A stretch of 64,000 bases of DNA, from assembly GCA_946699065.1 (NCBI GenBank), contig CAMPDV010000858.1, positions 103,950 through 167,949 of the forward strand. Direction: 5' to 3'. Positions 9,001 through 18,104 of this stretch are shown in pieces (the stretch's first letter is position 1; the number at the start of each line of letters is the position of its first letter). The stretch comes from Loxodes magnus. Taxonomy: Eukaryota > Ciliophora > Karyorelictea > Loxodida > Loxodidae. Under the pieces are notes generated by a model. That model made no database searches, was not told the origin of the DNA, and was given only the letters and a program-made list of their open reading frames with translations. Both the position numbers and the translations under genes were made by a program.

Positions 9001-11288
9001 ATAAGACGGTGAGACTATGGGACGTCAAGACAGGTACCTGTAAGACCATGAGTGGTCACACAGATTCTGTAAGATCTGTGGCTATATCCAGTGATTCAGA
9101 GTTCATCGTATCGGGAAGTTATGATAATACGGTGAGACTATGGGACGTCAAGACAGGTACCTGTAAGACCATGAGTGGTCACACAGATTATGTAAATGCA
9201 GTGGCTATATCCAGTGATTCAGAGTTCATCGTATCGGGAAGTAGAGATAAGACGGTGAGACTATGGGACGTCAAGACAGGTACCTGTAAGACCATGAGTG
9301 GTCACACAGATTCTGTAAGATCTGTGGCTATATCCAGTGATTCAGAGTTCATCGTATCGGGAAGTTATGATAATACGGTGAGACTATGGGACGTCAAGAC
9401 AGGTACCTGTAAGACCATGAGTGGTCACACAGATTATGTAAATGCAGTGGCTATATCCAGTGATTCAGAGTTCATCGTATCGGGAAGTAGAGATAAGACG
9501 GTGAGACTATGGGACGTCAAGACAGGTACCTGTAAGACCATGAGTGGTCACACAGATTATGTAAATGCTGTGGCTATATCCAGTGATTCAGAGTTCATCG
9601 TATCGGGAAGTAGAGATAAGACGGTGAGACTATGGAACGTCAAGACAGGTACCTGTAAGACCATGAGTGGTCACAAAGATTGAGTATCATCTGTGGCTAT
9701 ATCCAGTGATTCAGAGTTCATCGTATCGGGAAGTAGAGATAATACGGTGAGACTATGGGACGTCAAGACAGGTACCTGTAAGACCATGAGTGGTCACACA
9801 GATTATGTAAATGCAGTGGCTATATCCAGTGATTCAGAGTTCATCGTATCGGGAAGTAGAGATAAGACGGTGAGACTATGGGACGTCAAGACAGGTACCT
9901 GTAAGACCATGAGTGGTCACACAGATTCTGTAAGATCTGTGGCTATATCCAGTGATTCAGAGTTCATCGTATCGGGAAGTTATGATAATACGGTGAGACT
10001 ATGGAACGTCAAGACAGGTACCTGTAAGACCATGAGTGGTCACACAGATTCTGTAAGATCTGTGGCTATATCCAGTGATTCAGAGTTCATCGTATCGGGA
10101 AGTTATGATAATACGGTGAGACTATGGGACGTCAAGACAGGTACCTGTAAGACCATGAGTGGTCACACAGATTATGTAAATGCAGTGGCTATATCCAGTG
10201 ATTCAGAGTTCATCGTATCGGGAAGTGATGATAAGACGGTGAGACTATGGGACGTCAAGACAGGTACATGTAAGACCATGAGTGGTCACACAGATTCTGT
10301 AAGATCTGTGGTTATGTCCAGTGATTCAGAGTTCATCGTATCGGGAAGTAGAGATAAGACGGTGAGACTATGGGACGTCAAGACAGGTACCTGTAAGACC
10401 ATGAGTGTTCACAAAGATTGAGTATCATCTGTGGTTATGTCCAGTGATTCAGAGTTCATCGTATCGGGAAGTAGAGATAAGACGGTGAGACTATGGGACG
10501 TCAAGACAGGTACCTGTAAGACCATGAGTGGTCACACAGATTCTGTAAGATCTGTGGTTATGTCCAGTGATTCAGAGTTCATCGTATCGGGAAGTGATGA
10601 TAAGACGGTGAGACTATGGGACGTCAAGACAGGTACCTGTAAGACCATGAGTGTTCACAAAGATTGAGTATCATCTGTGGTTATGTCCAGTGATTCAGAG
10701 TTCATCGTATCGGGAAGTAGAGATAAGACGGTGAGACTATGGGACGTCAAGACAGGTACCTGTAAGACCATGAGTGGTCACAAAGATTGAGTATCATCTG
10801 TGGCTATATCCAGTGATTCAGAGTTCATCGTATCGGGAAGTAGAGATAAGACGGTGAGACTATGGAACGTCAAGACAGGTACCTGTAAGACCATGAGTGG
10901 TCACACAGATTCTGTAAGATCTGTGGTTATGTCCAGTGATTCAGAGTTCATCGTATCGGGAAGTGATGATAAGACGGTGAGACTATGGGACGTCAAGACA
11001 GGTACCTGTAAGACCATGAGTGGTCACACAGATTCTGTAAGATCTGTGGTTATGTCCAGTGATTCAGAGTTCATCGTATCGGGAAGTGATGATTATACGG
11101 TGAGACTATGGAACGTCAAGACAGGTACCTGTAAGACCATGAGTGGTCACACTAGTTGTGTATCTGCTGTGGCTATATCCAGTGATTCAGAGTTCATCGT
11201 ATCGGGAAGTAATGATTATACGGTGAGACTATGGAACGTCAAGACAGGTACCTGTAAGACCATGAGTGGTCACACTAGTTGTGTATAA
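3..11288 (+). CDS. Giant WD40-repeat protein, internal fragment (only if TGA = Trp)
   Basis: One frame runs from the window start to the TAA at 11,286 and is interrupted only by 14 TGA codons, each at unit codon 38 within HKD-TGA-VSSV. In WD40 families the residue three after GH in GHxxW is frequently Trp, so decoding as Trp would give GHKDWVSSV, a near-consensus blade edge, and an open frame of about 3,760 codons (~91 blades). A beta-propeller scaffold for protein binding is the family role; nothing catalytic is visible. There is no N-terminus, signal peptide or partner domain in the window. The fragment has no start: GTG at codon 1 and ATG at codon 3 or 32 recur in every unit and mean nothing as starts. 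With the standard code this is a string of short open segments. Confidence 0.4.
30..2549 (+). CDS. WD40 open segment, 839 codons, longest under the standard code
   Basis: Standard-code open segment of 20 complete blades plus a partial first one. It is open upstream to the window edge and ends with VHKD-TGA. Of the 20 complete turns, 12 are SRDKT, 5 SDDKT, 2 SYDNT and one SYDYT. The first codon at 30 is the GTG of V19 in a unit, not a credible start, so the segment is an internal fragment. Codon 23 alternates between Asp and Asn (RLWD/RLWN). Its run from about 1,250 to 1,990 (SYDYT, RSVVM-SRDKT, RSVVM-SYDNT, NAVVM-SRDKT) recurs almost unit for unit near 33,690-34,450 and again near 52,780-53,560. 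Confidence 0.45.
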   Translation: MRLWNVKTGTCKTMSGHTDYVNAVAISSDSEFIVSGSRDKTVRLWDVKTGTCKTMSGHTDSVRSVVMSSDSEFIVSGSRDKTVRLWNVKTGTCKTMSGHTDYLNAVAISSDSEFIVSGSDDKTVRLWDVKTGTCKTMSGHTDYVNAVAISSDSEFIVSGSRDKTVRLWNVKTGTCKTMSGHTDYVNAVAISSDSEFIVSGSRDKTVRLWNVKTGTCKTMSGHTDYVNAVAISSDSEFIVSGSRDKTVRLWDVKTGTCKTMSGHTDSVRSVAISSDSEFIVSGSYDNTVRLWDVKTGTCKTMSGHTDYVNAVAISSDSEFIVSGSRDKTVRLWDVKTGTCKTMSGHTDYVRSVVMSSDSEFIVSGSDDKTVRLWDVKTGTCKTMSGHTDYVNAVAISSDSEFIVSGSYDYTVRLWDVKTGTCKTMSGHTDYVRSVVMSSDSEFIVSGSRDKTVRLWDVKTGTCKTMSGHTDYVRSVVMSSDSEFIVSGSYDNTVRLWNVKTGTCKTMSGHTDYVNAVVMSSDSEFIVSGSRDKTVRLWNVKTGTCKTMSGHTDYVNAVAISSDSEFIVSGSRDKTVRLWDVKTGTCKTMSGHTDYVNAVAISSDSEFIVSGSDDKTVRLWDVKTGTCKTMSGHTDSVRSVVMSSDSEFIVSGSRDKTVRLWDVKTGTCKTMSGHTDYVNAVAISSDSEFIVSGSRDKTVRLWDVKTGTCKTMSGHTDYVNAVAISSDSEFIVSGSDDKTVRLWDVKTGTCKTMSGHTDSVRSVVMSSDSEFIVSGSDDKTVRLWDVKTGTCKTMSGHTDYVNAVAISSDSEFIVSGSRDKTVRLWDVKTGTCKTMSVHKD
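3666..4640 (+). CDS. WD40 open segment, 8 units, first copy of duplicated block
   Basis: Eight blades between two HKD-TGA units. It has RSV-SRDKT, NAV-SYDNT and RSV-SYDNT units, then the marked pair NAVT-SDDKT with ACA instead of ACC at codon 28, followed by [10 protein letters not shown]. The translated sequence is the same as that of 5,511-6,485, one 1,845-bp period downstream, and nearly the same as 35,759-36,733. No start codon or upstream signal distinguishes it from the rest of the array, so it is best read as part of the larger conditional frame. Confidence 0.35.
   Translation: MVMSSDSEFIVSGSRDKTVRLWDVKTGTCKTMSGHTDSVRSVAISSDSEFIVSGSRDKTVRLWDVKTGTCKTMSGHTDYVNAVAISSDSEFIVSGSYDNTVRLWDVKTGTCKTMSGHTDYVNAVAISSDSEFIVSGSRDKTVRLWDVKTGTCKTMSGHTDSVRSVAISSDSEFIVSGSYDNTVRLWNVKTGTCKTMSGHTDYVNAVAISSDSEFIVSGSRDKTVRLWDVKTGTCKTMSGHTDYVNAVTISSDSEFIVSGSDDKTVRLWDVKTGTCKTMSGHTDSVRSVVMSSDSEFIVSGSRDKTVRLWDVKTGTCKTMSVHKD
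5511..6485 (+). CDS. WD40 open segment, 8 units, second copy of duplicated block
   Basis: Second copy of the 3,666-4,640 segment, shifted by exactly 15 units and translating identically, including the ACA codon 28 in the SDDKT blade at about 6,328. Both copies end in VHKD-TGA. Identity over this length, in an array where neighbouring units differ at several codons, shows a recent block duplication rather than parallel change. Function as for any WD40 blade set; independent translation is not supported. Confidence 0.35.
   Translation: MVMSSDSEFIVSGSRDKTVRLWDVKTGTCKTMSGHTDSVRSVAISSDSEFIVSGSRDKTVRLWDVKTGTCKTMSGHTDYVNAVAISSDSEFIVSGSYDNTVRLWDVKTGTCKTMSGHTDYVNAVAISSDSEFIVSGSRDKTVRLWDVKTGTCKTMSGHTDSVRSVAISSDSEFIVSGSYDNTVRLWNVKTGTCKTMSGHTDYVNAVAISSDSEFIVSGSRDKTVRLWDVKTGTCKTMSGHTDYVNAVTISSDSEFIVSGSDDKTVRLWDVKTGTCKTMSGHTDSVRSVVMSSDSEFIVSGSRDKTVRLWDVKTGTCKTMSVHKD
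7110..8330 (+). CDS. WD40 open segment, 10 units
   Basis: Ten blades ending in GHKD-TGA. The second half alternates two unit kinds, [13 protein letters not shown] and [13 protein letters not shown], three times over: a local 246-bp (2-unit) higher-order repeat. The equivalent segment in region C (37,358-38,332) has eight units and only two such pairs, so one pair was gained or lost. This accounts for the 246-bp change in offset between the A and C copies (30,248 before, 30,002 after). Confidence 0.35.
   Translation: MAISSDSEFIVSGSRDKTVRLWDVKTGTCKTMSGHTDSVRSVVMSSDSEFIVSGSRDKTVRLWNVKTGTCKTMSGHTDYLNAVAISSDSEFIVSGSRDKTVRLWNVKTGTCKTMSGHTDYVNAVAISSDSEFIVSGSRDKTVRLWNVKTGTCKTMSGHTDYVNAVAISSDSEFIVSGSRDKTVRLWDVKTGTCKTMSGHTDSVRSVAISSDSEFIVSGSYDNTVRLWDVKTGTCKTMSGHTDYVNAVAISSDSEFIVSGSRDKTVRLWDVKTGTCKTMSGHTDSVRSVAISSDSEFIVSGSYDNTVRLWDVKTGTCKTMSGHTDYVNAVAISSDSEFIVSGSRDKTVRLWDVKTGTCKTMSGHTDSVRSVAISSDSEFIVSGSYDNTVRLWDVKTGTCKTMSGHKD
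8340..9683 (+). CDS. WD40 open segment, 11 units
   Basis: Eleven blades from a SRDKT/RLWN unit to GHKD-TGA. It contains one GCT in place of GCA at codon 41 (near 9,568), a rare synonymous marker also present in the paralogous tracts near 39,570 and 43,875. That supports common descent of the 8.3-10.7 kb and 38.3-40.7 kb tracts. It has no start of its own. Confidence 0.35.
   Translation: MVMSSDSEFIVSGSRDKTVRLWNVKTGTCKTMSGHTDYVNAVAISSDSEFIVSGSRDKTVRLWNVKTGTCKTMSGHTDSVRSVVMSSDSEFIVSGSRDKTVRLWNVKTGTCKTMSGHTDYLNAVAISSDSEFIVSGSRDKTVRLWNVKTGTCKTMSGHTDYVNAVAISSDSEFIVSGSRDKTVRLWNVKTGTCKTMSGHTDSVRSVAISSDSEFIVSGSRDKTVRLWDVKTGTCKTMSGHTDSVRSVAISSDSEFIVSGSYDNTVRLWDVKTGTCKTMSGHTDYVNAVAISSDSEFIVSGSRDKTVRLWDVKTGTCKTMSGHTDSVRSVAISSDSEFIVSGSYDNTVRLWDVKTGTCKTMSGHTDYVNAVAISSDSEFIVSGSRDKTVRLWDVKTGTCKTMSGHTDYVNAVAISSDSEFIVSGSRDKTVRLWNVKTGTCKTMSGHKD
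9693..10421 (+). CDS. WD40 open segment, 6 units
   Basis: Six blades bounded by HKD-TGA units. The first turn, SRDNT near 9,735, is a mosaic of SRDKT and SYDNT not seen elsewhere in A. It includes the ACA-marked SDDKT blade near 10,267 followed by [10 protein letters not shown], the usual linked pair. Corresponds to part of the longer 38,342-40,423 segment in region C. Confidence 0.33.
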   Translation: MAISSDSEFIVSGSRDNTVRLWDVKTGTCKTMSGHTDYVNAVAISSDSEFIVSGSRDKTVRLWDVKTGTCKTMSGHTDSVRSVAISSDSEFIVSGSYDNTVRLWNVKTGTCKTMSGHTDSVRSVAISSDSEFIVSGSYDNTVRLWDVKTGTCKTMSGHTDYVNAVAISSDSEFIVSGSDDKTVRLWDVKTGTCKTMSGHTDSVRSVVMSSDSEFIVSGSRDKTVRLWDVKTGTCKTMSVHKD

Positions 11289-11659
11289 GCTGTGGCTATG
11301 TCCAGTGATTTAGAGTTCATGTATCGGGAAGTTATGATTATACGGTGAGACTATGGGACGTCAAGACAGGTACCTGTAAGACCATGAGTGGTCACACTAG
11401 TTATGTATATGCTGTGACTATGTCCAGTGATTCAGAGTTCATCGTATCGGGAAGTAATGATTATACGGTGAGACTATGTGACGTAAAGACAGGTACCTGT
11501 AAGACCATGAGTGGTCACACTAGTTGTGTATCATCTGTGGCTATATCCAGTGATTCAGAGTTCATCGTATCGGGAAGTAGAGATAAGACGGTGAGACTAT
11601 GGGACGTCAAGACAGGTACCTGTAAGACCATGAGTGGTCACACTAGTTGTGTATAAGCT

Positions 11660-12394
11660 GTGGCTATATCCAGTGATTTAGAGTTCATCGTATCGGGAAG
11701 TTATGATTATACGGTGAGACTATGGGACGTCAAGACAGGTACCTGTAAGACCATGAGTGGTCACACACATTATGTATATGCTGTGGCTATATCCAGTGAT
11801 TTAGAGTTCATCGTATCGGGAAGTAATGATAATACGGTGAGACTATGGGACGTCAAGACAGGTACCTGTAAGACCATGAGTGGTCACACTAGTTGTGTAT
11901 ATGCTGTGGCTATATCCAGTGATTCAGAGTTCATCGTATCGGGAAGTTATGATTATACGGTGAGACTATGGGACGTCAAGACAGGTACCTGTAAGACCAT
12001 GAGTGGTCACACTAGTTGTGTATCTGCTGTGACTATGTCCAGTGATTCAGAGTTCATCGTATCGGGAAGTAATGATTATACGGTGAGACTATGGGACGTC
12101 AAGACAGGTACCTGTAAGACCATGAGTGGTCACACTAGTTGTGTATATGCTGTGGCTATATCCAGTGATTCAGAGTTCATCGTATCGGGAAGTTATGATT
12201 ATACGGTGAGACTATGGGACGTCAAGACAGGTACCTGTAAGACCATTAGTGGTCACACTAGTTGTGTATCATCTGTGGCTATGTCCAGTGATTCAGAGTT
12301 CATCGTATCGGGAAGTTATGATTATACGGTGAGACTATGGGACGTCAAGACAGGTACCTGTAAGACCATGAGTGGTCACACTAGTTGTGTATAA
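11660..12394 (+). CDS. Type-2 WD40 open segment, 6 units
   Basis: Six type-2 blades between TAA-bearing units, ending HTSCV-TAA. It contains both SSDLEF and SSDSEF units and one KTISGH (ATG to ATT at codon 32, near 12,246). Downstream, 12,398-12,886 and 12,890-13,378 are 4-unit segments of 492 bp built on the same order, so a four-unit module was copied here. In this region TAA, not TGA, defines the interruptions. Confidence 0.3.
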   Translation: MAISSDLEFIVSGSYDYTVRLWDVKTGTCKTMSGHTHYVYAVAISSDLEFIVSGSNDNTVRLWDVKTGTCKTMSGHTSCVYAVAISSDSEFIVSGSYDYTVRLWDVKTGTCKTMSGHTSCVSAVTMSSDSEFIVSGSNDYTVRLWDVKTGTCKTMSGHTSCVYAVAISSDSEFIVSGSYDYTVRLWDVKTGTCKTISGHTSCVSSVAMSSDSEFIVSGSYDYTVRLWDVKTGTCKTMSGHTSCV

Positions 12395-15300
12395 GCTGTG
12401 GCTATATCCAGTGATTTAGAGTTCATCGTATCGGGAAGTTATGATTATACGGTGAGACTATGGGACGTCAAGACAGGTACCTGTAAGACCATGAGTGGTC
12501 ACACACATTATGTATATGCTGTGGCTATATCCAGTGATTTAGAGTTCATCGTATCGGGAAGTTATGATTATACGGTGAGACTATGGGACGTCAAGACAGG
12601 TACCTGTAAGACCATGAGTGGTCACACTAGTTGTGTATATGCTGTGGCTATATCCAGTGATTCAGAGTTCATCGTATCGGGAAGTTATGATTATACGGTG
12701 AGACTATGGGACGTCAAGACAGGTACCTGTAAGACCATTAGTGGTCACACTAGTTGTGTATCATCTGTGGCTATGTCCAGTGATTCAGAGTTCATCGTAT
12801 CGGGAAGTTATGATTATACGGTGAGACTATGGGACGTCAAGACAGGTACCTGTAAGACCATGAGTGGTCACACTAGTTGTGTATAAGCTGTGGCTATATC
12901 CAGTGATTTAGAGTTCATCGTATCGGGAAGTTATGATTATACGGTGAGACTATGGGACGTCAAGACAGGTACCTGTAAGACCATGAGTGGTCACACACAT
13001 TATGTATATGCTGTGGCTATATCCAGTGATTTAGAGTTCATCGTATCGGGAAGTTATGATTATACGGTGAGACTATGGAACGTCAAGACAGGTACCTGTA
13101 AGACCATGAGTGGTCACACTAGTTGTGTATATGCTGTGGCTATATCCAGTGATTCAGAGTTCATCGTATCGGGAAGTTATGATTATACGGTGAGACTATG
13201 GGACGTCAAGACAGGTACCTGTAAGACCATGAGTGGTCACACTAGTTATGTATCTGCTGTGGCTATATCCAGTGATTTAGAGTTCATCGTATCGGGAAGT
13301 TATGATTATACGGTGAGACTATGGGACGTCAAGACAGGTACCTGTAAGACCATGAGTGGTCACACTAGTTGTGTATAAGCTGTGGCTATATCCAGTGATT
13401 CAGAGTTCATCGTATCGGGAAGTTATGATTATACGGTGAGACTATGGGACGTCAAGACAGGTACCTGTAAGACCATGAGTGGTCACACTAGTTGTGTATA
13501 AGCTGTGGCTATATCCAGTGATTTAGAGTTCATCGTATCGGGAAGTTATGATTATACGGTGAGACTATGGGACGTCAAGACAGGTACCTGTAAGACCATG
13601 AGTGGTCACACACATTATGTATATGCTGTGGCTATATCCAGTGATTTAGAGTTCATCGTATCGGGAAGTTATGATTATACGGTGAGACTATGGAACGTCA
13701 AGACAGGTACCTGTAAGACCATGAGTGGTCACACTAGTTGTGTATATGCTGTGGCTATATCCAGTGATTCAGAGTTCATCGTATCGGGAAGTTATGATTA
13801 TACGGTGAGACTATGGGACGTCAAGACAGGTACCTGTAAGACCATGAGTGGTCACACTAGTTATGTATCTGCTGTGGCTATATCCAGTGATTTAGAGTTC
13901 ATCGTATCGGGAAGTTATGATTATACGGTGAGACTATGGGACGTCAAGACAGGTACCTGTAAGACCATGAGTGGTCACACTAGTTGTGTATCTGCTGTGG
14001 CTATATCCAGTGATTCAGAGTTCATCGTATCGGGAAGTTATGATTATACGGTGAGACTATGGGACGTCAAGACAGGTACCTGTAAGACCATGAGTGGTCA
14101 CACTAGTTGTGTATATGCTGTGGCTATATCCAGTGATTTAGAGTTCATGTATCGGGAAGTTATGATTATACGGTGAGACTATGGAACGTCAAGACAGGTA
14201 CCTGTAAGACCATGAGTGGTCACACTAGTTGTGTATCTGCTGTGGCTATATCCAGTGATTCAGAGTTCATCGTATCGGGAAGTAATGATTATACGGTGAG
14301 ACTATGGGACGTCAAGACAGGTACCTGTAAGACCATGAGTGGTCACACACATTATGTATATGCTGTGGCTATATCCAGTGATTTAGAGTTCATCGTATCG
14401 GGAAGTTATGATTATACGGTGAGACTATGGGACGTCAAGACAAGTACCTGTAAGACCATGAGTGGTCACACTAGTTGTGTATCTGCTGTGGCTATATCCA
14501 GTGATTCAGAGTTCATCGTATCGGGAAGTTATGATTATGCGGTGAGACTATGGAACGTCAAGACAGGTACCTGTAAGACCATGAGTGGTCACACACATTA
14601 TGTATATGCTGTGGCTATATCCAGTGATTCAGAGTTCATCGTATCGGGAAGTTATGATTATACGGTGAGACTATGGGACGTCAAGACAGGTACCTGTAAG
14701 ACCATGAGTGGTCACACTAGTTGTGTATAAGCTGTGGCTATATCCAGTGATTCAGAGTTCATCGCATCGGGAAGTCATGATTATACGGTGAGACTATGGG
14801 ACGTCAAGACAGGTACCTGTAAGACCATGAGTGGTCACACACATTATGTATATGCTGTGGCTATGTCCAGTGATTCAGAGTTCATCGTATCGTGAAGTAA
14901 TGATTATACGGTGAGACTATGGGACGTCAAGACAGGTACCTGTAAGACCATGAGTGGTCACACTACTGTTGTATCATCTGTGGCTATATCCAGTGATTTA
15001 GAGTTCATCGTATCGGGAAGTTATGATTATACGGTGAGACTATGGGACGTCAAGACAGGTACCTGTAAGACCATGAGTGGTCACAATAGTTGTGTATAAG
15101 CTGTGGCTATATCCAGTGATTTAGAGTTCATCGTATCGGGAAGTTATGATTATACGGTGAGACTATGGGACGTCAAGACAGGTACCTGTAAGACCATGAG
15201 TGGTCACACTAGTTGTGTATCTGCTGTGGCTATATCCAGTGATTCAGAGTTCATCGTATCGGGAAGTAATGATTATACGGTGAGACTATGGGACGTCAAG

Positions 15301-16945
15301 ACAGGTACCTGTAAGACCATGAGTGGTCACACTAGTTATGTATCTGCTGTGGCTATATCCAGTGATTTAGAGTTCATCGTATCGGGAAGTTATGATTATA
15401 CGGTGAGACTATGGGACGTCAAGACAGGTACCTGTAAGACCATGAGTGGTCACACTAGTTGTGTATCTGCTGTGGCTATATCCAGTGATTCAGAGTTCAT
15501 CGTATCGGGAAGTTATGATTATACGGTGAGACTATGGGACGTCAAGACAGGTACCTGTAAGACCATGAGTGGTCACACTAGTTGTGTATATGCTGTGGCT
15601 ATATCCAGTGATTTAGAGTTCATGTATCGGGAAGTTATGATTATACGGTGAGACTATGGAACGTCAAGACAGGTACCTGTAAGACCATGAGTGGTCACAC
15701 TAGTTGTGTATCTGCTGTGGCTATATCCAGTGATTCAGAGTTCATCGTATCGGGAAGTTATGATTATACGGTGAGACTATGGGACGTCAAGACAGGTACC
15801 TGTAAGACCATGAGTGGTCACACTAGTTATGTATCTGCTGTGGCTATATCCAGTGATTTAGAGTTCATCGTATCGGGAAGTTATGATTATACGGTGAGAC
15901 TATGGGACGTCAAGACAGGTACCTGTAAGACCATGAGTGGTCACACTAGTTGTGTATCTGCTGTGGCTATATCCAGTGATTCAGAGTTCATCGTATCGGG
16001 AAGTTATGATTATACGGTGAGACTATGGGACGTCAAGACAGGTACCTGTAAGACCATGAGTGGTCACACTAGTTGTGTATATGCTGTGGCTATATCCAGT
16101 GATTTAGAGTTCATGTATCGGGAAGTTATGATTATACGGTGAGACTATGGAACGTCAAGACAGGTACCTGTAAGACCATGAGTGGTCACACTACTGTTGT
16201 ATCATCTGTGGCTATATCCAGTGATTTAGAGTTCATCGTATCGGGAAGTTATGATTATACGGTGAGACTATGGGACGTCAAGACAGGTACCTGTAAGACC
16301 ATGAGTGGTCACACTAGTTGTGTATAAGCTGTGGCTATATCCAGTGATTTAGAGTTCATCGTATCGGGAAGTTATGATTATACGGTGAGACTATGGGACG
16401 TCAAGACAGGTACCTGTAAGACCATGAGTGGTCACACACATTATGTATATGCTGTGGCTATATCCAGTGATTTAGAGTTCATCGTATCGGGAAGTAATGA
16501 TAATACGGTGAGACTATGGGACGTCAAGACAGGTACCTGTAAGACCATGAGTGGTCACACTAGTTATGTATCTGCTGTGGCTATATCCAGTGATTTAGAG
16601 TTCATCGTATCGGGAAGTTATGATTATACGGTGAGACTATGGAACGTCAAGACAGGTACCTGTAAGACCATGAGTGGTCACACTAGTTGTGTATATGCTG
16701 TGGCTATATCCAGTGATTTAGAGTTCATCGTATCGGGAAGTTATGATTATACGGTGAGACTATGGGACGTCAAGACAGGTACCTGTAAGACCATGAGTGG
16801 TCACACTAGTTGTGTATAAGCTGTGGCTATATCCAGTGATTCAGAGTTCATCGTATCGGGAAGTCATGATTATACGGTGAGACTATGGGACGTCAAGACA
16901 GGTACCTGTAAGACCATGAGTGGTCACACTAGTTGTGTATAAGCT

Positions 16946-17617
16946 GTGGCTATATCCAGTGATTCAGAGTTCATCGTATCGGGAAGTCATGATTATACGG
17001 TGAGACTATGGGACGTCAAGACAGGTACCTGTAAGACCATGAGTGGTCACGCACATTATGTATATGATGTGGCTATATCCAGTGATTCAGAGTTCATCGC
17101 ATCGGGAAGTTATGATTATACGGTGAGACTATGGGACGTCAAGACAGGTACCTGTAAGACCATGAGTGGTCACACTACTGTTGTATCATCTGTGGCTATA
17201 TCCAGTGATTTAGAGTTCATCGTATCGGGAAGTTATGATTATACGGTGAGACTATGGAACGTCAAGACAGGTACCTGTAAGACCATGAGTGGTCACACAG
17301 ATTATGTAAATGCAGTGGTTATGTCCAGTGATTCAGAGTTCATCGTATCGGGAAGTAGAGATAAGACGGTGAGACTATGGAACGTCAAGACAGGTACCTG
17401 TAAGACCATGAGTGGTCACACAGATTATTTAAATGCAGTGGCTATATCCAGTGATTCAGAGTTCATCGTATCGGGAAGTTATGATTATACGGTGAGACTA
17501 TGGGACGTCAAGACAGGTACCTGTAAGACCATGAGTGTTCACACTAGTTATGTATCTGCTGTGGCTATATCCAGTGATTCAGAGTTCATGTATCGGGAAG
17601 TAATGATTATACGTTGA
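16946..17617 (+). CDS. Type-2 WD40 open segment carrying a type-1 island
   Basis: Starts among SHDYT units, passes through HAHYVYDV and HTTVVSSV units, then holds [19 protein letters not shown] and HTDYLNAV, which are type-1 codons, before returning to SYDYT and a VHTSYV unit. It ends where the -1 deletion at 17,589/17,590 throws the frame into a stop. The whole segment recurs at 25,430-26,101 with one Asn/Asp change at codon 23 near 17,257/25,741. Confidence 0.3.
   Translation: MAISSDSEFIVSGSHDYTVRLWDVKTGTCKTMSGHAHYVYDVAISSDSEFIASGSYDYTVRLWDVKTGTCKTMSGHTTVVSSVAISSDLEFIVSGSYDYTVRLWNVKTGTCKTMSGHTDYVNAVVMSSDSEFIVSGSRDKTVRLWNVKTGTCKTMSGHTDYLNAVAISSDSEFIVSGSYDYTVRLWDVKTGTCKTMSVHTSYVSAVAISSDSEFMYREVMIIR
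17280..17460 (+). repeat. Type-1 island within region B (copy 1)
   Basis: [19 protein letters not shown] and HTDYLNAV appear together for about 1.5 units inside type-2 sequence. The same combination is common in A and C (for example 2,795-2,930 and 34,890-35,020). This looks like a gene-conversion patch or short insertion by unequal exchange from a type-1 array. It lies inside the block duplicated at 25,414-26,460. Confidence 0.8.
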
Positions 17618-18104
17618 GACTATGGAACGTCAAGAAAGGTACCTGTAAGACCATGAGTGGTCACACACATTATGTATATGCTGTGGCTATGTCCAGTGAT
17701 TCAGAGTTCATCGTATCGGGAAGTAATGATTATACGGTGAGACTATGGGACGTCAAGACAGGTACCTGTAAGACCATGAGTGGTCACACTACTGTTGTAT
17801 CATCTGTGGCTATATCCAGTGATTCAGAGTTCATCGTATCGGGAAGTAATGATTATACGGTGAGACTATGGGACGTCAAGACAGGTACCTGTAAGACCAT
17901 GAGTGGTCACACTAGTTGTGTATAAGCTGTGGCTATATCCAGTGATTCAGAGTTCATCGTATCGGGAAGTCATGATTATACGGTGAGACTATGTGACGTC
18001 AAGACAGGTACCTGTAAGACCATGAGTGGTCACACTAGTTGTGTATATGCTGTGGCTATATCCAGTGATTTAGAGTTCATCGTATCGGGAAGTTATGATT
18101 ATAC

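Larger units (their letters stand above)
2559..11000 (+). repeat. Region A tract paralogous to 34,652-41,000
   Basis: Stop-bounded segments of the same unit order recur in region C: 2,559 with 34,652, 3,420 with 35,513, 3,666 with 35,759 and 4,650 with 36,743 (offset 32,093); 7,110 with 37,358 (offset 30,248); 8,340 with 38,342, 10,431 with 40,433 and 10,800 with 40,802 (offset 30,002). The offset changes equal the 15-unit duplication and one two-unit pair, and the offsets fall 10 bp short of whole units because of the ten deletions in B. So A and C are copies that flank B. Confidence 0.82.
1..11140 (+). repeat. Array region A: type-1 WD40 units (~91)
   Basis: Units here carry [24 protein letters not shown] or HTDYLNAV after GH, and SRDKT, SYDNT, SDDKT or (once, near 1,245) SYDYT in the turn. 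Codon 2-3 is Ala-Ile or Val-Met. There is not one indel across about 91 units. In-frame TGA codons begin at 2,547, 3,285, 3,408, 3,654, 4,638, 5,253, 5,499, 6,483, 7,098, 8,328, 9,681, 10,419, 10,665 and 10,788, all at unit codon 38. The region ends at a mosaic unit near 11,090-11,150 whose turn SDDYT joins a type-1 SDD to a type-2 DYT and is followed by the first HTSCV. Confidence 0.93.
16930..17980 (+). repeat. Region B block, copy 1 (partner 25,414-26,460)
   Basis: About 1.05 kb repeated at a shift of 8,484 bp, which is 69 units less three of the 1-bp deletions. Shared private marks include HAHYVYDV (GCA for ACA, GAT for GCT), the -1 deletion at 17,589/26,073, CGTTGAG for CGGTGAG just after it (17,612/26,096) and AAGAAAGG for AAGACAGG (near 17,634/26,118). 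The block contains the type-1 island. Confidence 0.85.
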
